A stretch of DNA of 37,362 nt from an uncultured Pseudomonadales bacterium (GTDB lineage Bacteria; Pseudomonadota; Gammaproteobacteria; Pseudomonadales; Azotimanducaceae). Both the position numbers and the translations under genes were made by a program. The DNA lies in NCBI GenBank assembly GCA_905182095.1, contig CAJJAQ010000025.1, forward strand, positions 1 through 37,362, given 5' to 3'. Position 1 is the first letter of the stretch. Each line of letters opens with the position of its first letter. Positions 32,600-37,362 of this stretch are shown here, piece after piece. Below the pieces are notes generated by a model. The model did not search any database, had not been told where the DNA came from, and saw only the letters and a list, made by a program, of their open reading frames with translations.

Positions 32600-33069
32600 T
32601 GACTATCGGCACGTATTGGGAGGTTATGAAGAAGTTCCAGCAAACGCTTCCGGTGGACGTTATCGGCTTGGCCAAGGAAATGGGGCTCAAACTTTCAAAA
32701 ACAGCTGAATGGAGCAATGGCCTCTCAGGCATGATTCGCCTTGAAGAAGGTGGCGTCTATAGAATTATCGTCAACGCTAAGCATAGCCAGCATAGGCAAC
32801 GATTCACCATTGCCCACGAGCTAGCGCACTTTATGCTACATAAACCTTTGATCGGCGATGAGCTAACAGATGATGCGTTATACCGCTCCGGCTTATCTAA
32901 CGGTGTTGAGATGGAAGCTAATGCTATGGCCGCAGACATATTGATGCCACGTGCTGAAGTTTTAAGATTTAAGCGCGACAGGGATATGACCTCTACTTCA
33001 ATGGCCGAAAAGTTTGACGTTTCTCAATCTGCCATGGACATTCGATTGGGTGTGCCCTCTGAGCAGTAA
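32599..33069 (+). CDS. ImmA/IrrE-family zinc metallopeptidase
   Basis: The 156-residue product has the gluzincin signature of the ImmA/IrrE family: H73-E74-L-A-H77 in FTIAHELAHFMLH, then the third-ligand segment VEMEANAMAADILMP (Glu104/Glu106). The C-terminal part (SMAEKFDVSQSAMDIRLGV) is typical. Family members cleave repressors of mobile elements or stress regulons (ImmA of ICEBs1, IrrE/PprI of Deinococcus), usually with an Xre-type repressor gene next door. No repressor is present here; the partner is the membrane protein upstream. ATG 32599 has GGAGG seven bases upstream and is preferred to GTG 32596. The substrate is unknown. Confidence 0.9.
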   Translation: MTIGTYWEVMKKFQQTLPVDVIGLAKEMGLKLSKTAEWSNGLSGMIRLEEGGVYRIIVNAKHSQHRQRFTIAHELAHFMLHKPLIGDELTDDALYRSGLSNGVEMEANAMAADILMPRAEVLRFKRDRDMTSTSMAEKFDVSQSAMDIRLGVPSEQ

Positions 33070-33077
33070 TTTTACCT

Positions 33078-33096
33078 AAGCCTATGTTAGGCTTTT
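33078..33096 (+). terminator. Probable intrinsic terminator after the ImmA/IrrE gene
   Basis: AAGCCTA-TGT-TAGGCTT forms a 7-bp perfect stem with a 3-nt loop, 8 bp after the peptidase stop. It is followed by only a short T run, so its efficiency is uncertain. Confidence 0.5.
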
Positions 33097-33168
33097 GACT
33101 TCTCTGCTGGCTTTTGTGCATCAGCAGCAAAAGGTTTTATCCAAAATCTTATTCTAGATGAGGTGAAT

Positions 33169-34467
33169 ATGAGTCTTACCCAACGCATTCTTTTGGCCAT
33201 GTTTTTCGGCCTGATTCTTGGCGCGGTTCTGCAATGGGCAGATTTACCCCAAGAGCATTTTCTTTCGCTGTATTTTTTAGATGGCCTAATAGACTCAGGC
33301 GGCAAGATTTTTGTCACCTTGTTGAAGATGATGGTGGTGCCTTTGGTCTTTGTCTCGCTGGTTTGCGGTGCAGCCAGTTTAGGTGCTACCGGTAGTGTTG
33401 GGCGCTTGGGCGGTAAAACCATTGGTCTTTATTTGCTCACCACGGCAATGGCCGTGTCCATGGCGCTTTGCATGGCCTTGGTGATTAATCCGGGCTTAGG
33501 TGCTGTGGATGATACCGGTGAAAAAACTCAATACACCGCCTATGAAGCGAAACAAGCGCCCAGTGTTAAAGACACGCTGATTGGTATTTTTCCAAGTAAT
33601 CCAGTGAAGGCTATGGCCGAAGGCAAAATGCTCCAAGTCATTATCTTTGCATTGCTGATGGGTTTAGCTCTGAGTCAAGCCGGTGAGGCTGGCGCGAGGA
33701 TAGTGAGTGTCTTTAATGACCTCAATAGTGTGTTCATGAAAATGATCACGATGGTGATTATGCTCACGCCCTACGGCGTTTTTTGTCTCATGGTGAAGTT
33801 GGGTGCCACTGTGGGGCTGGGGGAAATCGGTAAGGTATTTGTTTACTTTATTACCGTTGTGCTGGCGCTGCTGTTCCACGCCTGCATCGTTTATCCGAGT
33901 TTGTTGAAGACAATTGCCGGACTCAGTCCCCGTGTATTCCTACCAAAAATGAAAGAGCCTTTATTGGTTGCCTTGTCTACCGCGTCCAGTGGCGCAACGC
34001 TACCCGTGACCTTACGTACGGTGCAGAACAAACTTGGGGTTAATAACAATGTAGCTTCTTTTGCAGTACCCCTCGGCGCCACCATCAATATGGATGGCAC
34101 CGCAATCATGCAAGGTGTGGCCACGGTTTTTATTGCGCAATATTTTGGCTATGACTTGGGCCTTGCCGCTTACCTAACAGTTATACTCACGGCGACATTG
34201 GCGTCCATTGGTACCGCTGCTGTGCCGGGAGTGGGGCTTATTACGTTGACCTTGGTATTAGACCAAGTGGGCTTACCTGTGGAAGGAATTGGTTTAATCA
34301 TTGGTGTTGATCGACTGCTTGATATGTTGCGTACGGCGGTGAATGTCACCGGTGATGCAACGGTGGCCACAGTCGTTGCTAAGTCTGAAGGGCAACTGGA
34401 TCTGGACGTCTACCATGATCCTGAAGCGGGCTTGGCCATTGATGAGGTGAGCGAGAGAACAGCTTAA
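33169..34467 (+). CDS. Dicarboxylate/amino acid:cation symporter (DAACS, GltP-like)
   Basis: This is an inner-membrane secondary transporter for glutamate/aspartate or C4-dicarboxylates. In about 432 residues it shows the family hallmarks: the hairpin-1 serine-rich motif STASSGATLPVTLRTVQ, the NMDGTAI cation-site motif in TM7, and the end segment GLIIGVDRLLDMLRTAVNVTGDATVATVVAKSEG. ATG 33169 has AGG about five bases upstream and is preferred to GTG 33163. The RxxxNVTGD segment carries the Asp seen in glutamate-type members, but exact substrate and Na+ or H+ coupling cannot be told. It is convergent with recG. Confidence 0.92.
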   Translation: MSLTQRILLAMFFGLILGAVLQWADLPQEHFLSLYFLDGLIDSGGKIFVTLLKMMVVPLVFVSLVCGAASLGATGSVGRLGGKTIGLYLLTTAMAVSMALCMALVINPGLGAVDDTGEKTQYTAYEAKQAPSVKDTLIGIFPSNPVKAMAEGKMLQVIIFALLMGLALSQAGEAGARIVSVFNDLNSVFMKMITMVIMLTPYGVFCLMVKLGATVGLGEIGKVFVYFITVVLALLFHACIVYPSLLKTIAGLSPRVFLPKMKEPLLVALSTASSGATLPVTLRTVQNKLGVNNNVASFAVPLGATINMDGTAIMQGVATVFIAQYFGYDLGLAAYLTVILTATLASIGTAAVPGVGLITLTLVLDQVGLPVEGIGLIIGVDRLLDMLRTAVNVTGDATVATVVAKSEGQLDLDVYHDPEAGLAIDEVSERTA

Positions 34468-34480
34468 ACAGCTTTGCTTA

Positions 34481-34511
34481 AGGGGCGGTGCGCCAGCCCC
34501 TATAGCTGGCG
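34481..34511. terminator. Two overlapping, mutually exclusive hairpins between symporter and recG
   Basis: AGGGGC (34481-34486) can pair with GCCCCT (34496-34501), or CGCCAGC (34491-34497) can pair with GCTGGCG (34505-34511). Both stems are perfect and share bases. The site lies between convergent genes, so it may serve as a bidirectional terminator. No strong T-tract is present on either side. Confidence 0.4.
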
Positions 34512-34525
34512 TCAGGTTGGCCTAG

Positions 34526-36553
34526 TTAGACCGTTAGGTGGCCATGGTCGGCGGGTGCCCAGGTCATCAGCAAACCTTTCAGGGTAGCGTGCTCCTCACT
34601 CCCTGGTTCTGCGTTCATTAAACTTTCGCTGCGCTTGATTACTCTTGGCATAAGAAAAGCGTGAACCGCTAAGTCTGCAATCTTGAAGCTTTGTTCGCCG
34701 GCTTGGCGTGTGCCTAAAATGTCACCAGGTCCTCTGAGCTTTAGGTCTTGCTCGGCGAGATAAAAACCGTCCTGGCTTTGCCTTAGGGCATTCAGTCTAT
34801 GTTTTCCGGCTTGGCTCAGACCCGGTTTGAAAAGTAAAAAGCAGCGACTGGCTACTTGCCCTCTGCCCACACGGCCGCGCAATTGGTGTAGTTGCGCTAA
34901 ACCCAAACGCTCAGAATTTTCAATTACCATATGCGTTGCGTTAGGCACATCTACACCCACTTCAACCACTGTAGTGGCAACAAGAATGTCGTATTCGCCA
35001 GACTTGAAGGCATCCATGATGGCGACTTTCTCATCACCGCGCATACGCCCGTGGAGTAGCCCTACGCGGAAATTTGGTAAATTTTTGGCTAAATATTCAA
35101 ACGACGCATTGGCAGACATCGCATCAATTTCGTCAGAGTCTTCAATTAATGTACAAACCCAATAGGCTTGCTGACCCTGAGCAAGTGCTTGAGTTACCTG
35201 CTGAACAACCTTTTCGCGATTGTCCTCCTTCACGGTGTGGGTTGTGATGGGCTGACGACCTTTGGGCAATTCATCAATTACCGATACGTCCATATCAGCA
35301 TAGAGAGTCATGGTAAGCGTTCTTGGAATAGGGGTAGCTGTCATCACCAGTTGGTGCGGAAAGTTGCCTTTGTTTTGCAAGATCATGCGTTGGTGAACCC
35401 CGAACCGGTGTTGCTCATCAATGATCACCAATGCAAGTCGAGCAAAATTGACGCGATCTTGAAACAGTGCGTGAGTGCCTACGATAACTTGAGCTGTGCC
35501 ATCGGCAATCTCCGCAAGGGTTTCTCGCTTAACTTTGGCGGGCATTTGGCCGGTGAGCAAGGTCACTTTAATGCCCAACGGTGTTAGCCAATTACTAAAG
35601 TTATGAAAATGCTGTTCTGCCAACAGTTCCGTTGGCGCCATGATTGCGGCTTGGCTTGCGTGCTCCACCGCACGTATTGCCGCAAAAGCCGCCACTACGG
35701 TTTTTCCTGAGCCTACATCGCCCTGAACCAGTCTAAGCATGGGCGTCGTACTTTCTAAATCTGTTAGCGTCTCGCCCACTACGCGAACTTGGGCTGCGGT
35801 TAAATTGAAGCCTAGATTGTCCAGCAGTGTTCTACCCAGCCCATCAGCCCGTGGCAGTGACATGGCTTGTTGCTGACGCCTTTTCAGCGCACGTCCCTTC
35901 ATAACAATGTAATAGGCGCACAGCTCATCCATTGCTAAGTCTTGCTGTAGTTCCTCAACGCTAGTCAGGCTGGTGGGTTGATGCAGTGCAATGAGCTTTT
36001 CGTAGGGCGTGCCCTGTTGCTGTGGCCAGGGCAATGCACAGATCTTAGTCGCAAGATTACGTAGACGTTGCTGACCTAGGCCTTGGGTAGTTGGATATAC
36101 AGGAGTTAACTCGGCTTTGGGTGGGGCCGGTTCGTGATCAAAAGTTTGGTATTCGGGGTGGGCCATGGCCAGGTTACGACCGACAAAGCCAACACTGCCA
36201 AATGCTCGAATATACTTCGCGTTATCTATGGCGCTTTTTTGAAATTTCGAAAAGCGGAAAAAGCGCAAGCGAATATCGCCGCCTAACCCTTCGGAGCTAT
36301 TGCCTACCAATACTTCAAGGCTGCGCTGTCTGCCGAATAAAATTTTGCTGCCTAGCACTTGACCGCAGATATAGCCCTCATCCCCTGAACGCAGTTGTCC
36401 AATGGTTAGCACTTTAGATCTGTCTTGGTAGCGCATGGGTAAGTGCACTAGCAGGTCAATGAGGCGAAAGATCCCTAACTTTTTTAAAGTCTGTGCAAGT
36501 GCGGGACCAACACCTTTAAGCTCGGTAATTTCAGCTTGGGGATCTATAGCCAT
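34526..36553 (-). CDS. recG: ATP-dependent DNA helicase RecG
   Basis: RecG remodels stalled replication forks and branch-migrates Holliday junctions. The 675-residue product has the N-terminal wedge domain (ELKGVGPALAQTLKKLGIFRLIDLLVHLPMRYQDRS), Walker A in VQGDVGSGKTVVAAFAAI, a DEQH box (VIIDEQHRFGVHQR), MTATPIPRT, VATTVVEVGVDVPNATHMVIENSERLGLAQLHQLRGRVGRG and the end region LRGPGDILGTRQAG. The length is close to the E. coli protein (693). The spoT-ridA-recG order is standard in gammaproteobacteria. Confidence 0.96.
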   Translation of the reverse strand: MAIDPQAEITELKGVGPALAQTLKKLGIFRLIDLLVHLPMRYQDRSKVLTIGQLRSGDEGYICGQVLGSKILFGRQRSLEVLVGNSSEGLGGDIRLRFFRFSKFQKSAIDNAKYIRAFGSVGFVGRNLAMAHPEYQTFDHEPAPPKAELTPVYPTTQGLGQQRLRNLATKICALPWPQQQGTPYEKLIALHQPTSLTSVEELQQDLAMDELCAYYIVMKGRALKRRQQQAMSLPRADGLGRTLLDNLGFNLTAAQVRVVGETLTDLESTTPMLRLVQGDVGSGKTVVAAFAAIRAVEHASQAAIMAPTELLAEQHFHNFSNWLTPLGIKVTLLTGQMPAKVKRETLAEIADGTAQVIVGTHALFQDRVNFARLALVIIDEQHRFGVHQRMILQNKGNFPHQLVMTATPIPRTLTMTLYADMDVSVIDELPKGRQPITTHTVKEDNREKVVQQVTQALAQGQQAYWVCTLIEDSDEIDAMSANASFEYLAKNLPNFRVGLLHGRMRGDEKVAIMDAFKSGEYDILVATTVVEVGVDVPNATHMVIENSERLGLAQLHQLRGRVGRGQVASRCFLLFKPGLSQAGKHRLNALRQSQDGFYLAEQDLKLRGPGDILGTRQAGEQSFKIADLAVHAFLMPRVIKRSESLMNAEPGSEEHATLKGLLMTWAPADHGHLTV

Positions 36554-36574
36554 CTTGGCAAATCGATCAGTATG

Positions 36575-36964
36575 TTAAGTACTGACCATAATGGCATCGA
36601 CTTCTACTTGAGCGCCTTTAGGTAGTGCGCTTACTTCAACCGCCGCTCGGGCAGGGTAGGGTTCGCTAAAGTATTCGGCCATTACAGTATTAAGGTTAGC
36701 GAATTCGTTTAAGTCGGTAAGGTAAATGGTCAGCTTTACACAATCGCTGAGACTGCCCTGGGATGCTTGCGCAACAGCAGCCAAATTTTTAAACACTTGA
36801 TGGGTCTGTTCAATAAAGGTATCGCTGACCAGTGTCATTGTTTCTGGCACCAAGGGAATCTGCCCGGATATAAAAGTCATGCTGCCTTGAGTCACTTTGA
36901 CTGCTTGTGAATAAGTGCCAATGGCAGCAGGTGCAGAGTCAGTTTGAATAATTGTACGAGTCAT
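36575..36964 (-). CDS. ridA: RidA-family enamine/imine deaminase
   Basis: RidA hydrolyses reactive 2-aminoacrylate and related imines made by PLP enzymes. The 129-residue protein has the family start (IIQTDSAPAAIGTYSQAVKV), the FISGQIPLVPET segment, and the end PYPARAAVEVSALPKGAQVEVDAIMV, including the Arg that binds the carboxylate in active RidA. It lies between spoT and recG, its usual location. AGAGAAAAA-type sequence precedes the ATG. Confidence 0.95.
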   Translation of the reverse strand: MTRTIIQTDSAPAAIGTYSQAVKVTQGSMTFISGQIPLVPETMTLVSDTFIEQTHQVFKNLAAVAQASQGSLSDCVKLTIYLTDLNEFANLNTVMAEYFSEPYPARAAVEVSALPKGAQVEVDAIMVST

Positions 36965-36989
36965 TTTTTCTCTCAGAATACAGAAATTG

Positions 36990-37362
36990 TTAGTTATTGG
37001 TGCGCGCTAGGGTAATTACCGAGGTAATGTTTTTTAGTTTACGCATCAATCTTGCTAGGTGAGAGCGGTTGCGAACGGTGGTACCTATTATCAGCGTACT
37101 GATTTCAGCACTGCGTTCTTTAACGCTTATGTTATCCACCCCGGCATCTGCTGCAGCAACTTCTGCGGCAATTTCGGCCACAATACCTTTGCGTCGATTA
37201 ACATCCACTCTTAAGGTAGTGAGGAATTCGCCCTCGGTAGTAGATGTCCATCTGGCGGGTATGATCTCATGGGCCGAGCGTCGGCGTAGCTCACTCAAGT
37301 TGGTGCACGTTTCAATATGTACAACAAAGCCCTTGCCCGCAGTCATGTGACCAACAATATGG
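36990..37362 (-). CDS. spoT: Bifunctional (p)ppGpp synthetase/hydrolase SpoT, C-terminal end (partial)
   Basis: The minus-strand frame stays open to the right window edge, so only the last 123 or so codons are visible. They include the end of the conserved HIVGHMTAGKGFVVHIETC region and a complete C-terminal ACT domain (GEFLTTLRVDVNRRKGIVAEIAAEVAAADAGVDNISVKE ... NRSHLARLMRKLKNITSVITLARTNN), matching the end of SpoT/RelA proteins. The position before ridA and recG identifies it as SpoT rather than RelA. The synthetase and hydrolase domains lie outside the window. Confidence 0.95.
   Translation of the reverse strand, partial: HIVGHMTAGKGFVVHIETCTNLSELRRRSAHEIIPARWTSTTEGEFLTTLRVDVNRRKGIVAEIAAEVAAADAGVDNISVKERSAEISTLIIGTTVRNRSHLARLMRKLKNITSVITLARTNN

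Overview
This window is chromosomal DNA of a gammaproteobacterium. The block spoT-ridA-recG at the right end, ubiA next to a rubredoxin gene, and a sigma-54-driven fli cluster headed by FleQ- and FleR-type regulators all point to the Pseudomonas / Cellvibrionales / marine gammaproteobacterial sphere. The TRAP transporter and moderate GC fit a marine heterotroph. The family-level placement is an inference from gene content; no phylogeny was run.

Left and centre (about 1-23,800) is a flagellar locus. fliD (minus strand) and a small two-helix membrane ORF lie on one side of a 626-bp divergent regulatory region. On the other side are a FleQ-type regulator without receiver domain, a FleR-type regulator with a degenerate receiver domain, and then fliE-F-G-H-I-J, fliK-L-M-N-O, an unknown helical protein, an antisense lytic transglycosylase, fliP-Q-R-flhB, and three unknown genes: a SPOR-domain membrane protein, a coiled-coil membrane protein and a small membrane protein. 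Good -24/-12 (sigma-54) promoters can be read before the FleR-like gene, fliK, fliP and (twice) fliD. The promoters of the FleR-like gene and of fliP each have a 14-bp palindrome of FleQ-box geometry about 90-100 bp upstream. No fleS kinase, fliS, fliT, flhA, flhF, flhG or fliA is present here. The genes build the MS ring (FliF), rotor/switch (FliG, FliM, FliN), export ATPase complex (FliH, FliI, FliJ), export gate (FliO, FliP, FliQ, FliR, FlhB), hook-length ruler (FliK), stator-associated FliL and the filament cap (FliD).

Right (about 24,100-37,362) is housekeeping and transport DNA: uvrD; a TRAP substrate-binding lipoprotein and an enoyl-CoA hydratase-family enzyme; convergent to these, the TRAP dctM and dctQ genes following ubiA; rubredoxin (55 codons); a small accessory cassette of a two-helix membrane protein and an ImmA/IrrE-type metallopeptidase; a dicarboxylate/amino-acid:cation symporter; then recG, ridA and the 3' end of spoT on the minus strand.

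The features that stand out are: (1) flagellar regulators that appear to have lost phosphorylation and probably c-di-GMP control; (2) the three-gene membrane module behind flhB, with a SPOR domain suggesting a link to septal or polar peptidoglycan; (3) the fliO/fliP split by an unknown gene and a lytic transglycosylase; (4) the membrane-CxxC/ImmA-IrrE pair; and (5) five short tandem-repeat arrays, four of them with 12-14 bp units, in or next to intergenic regions.
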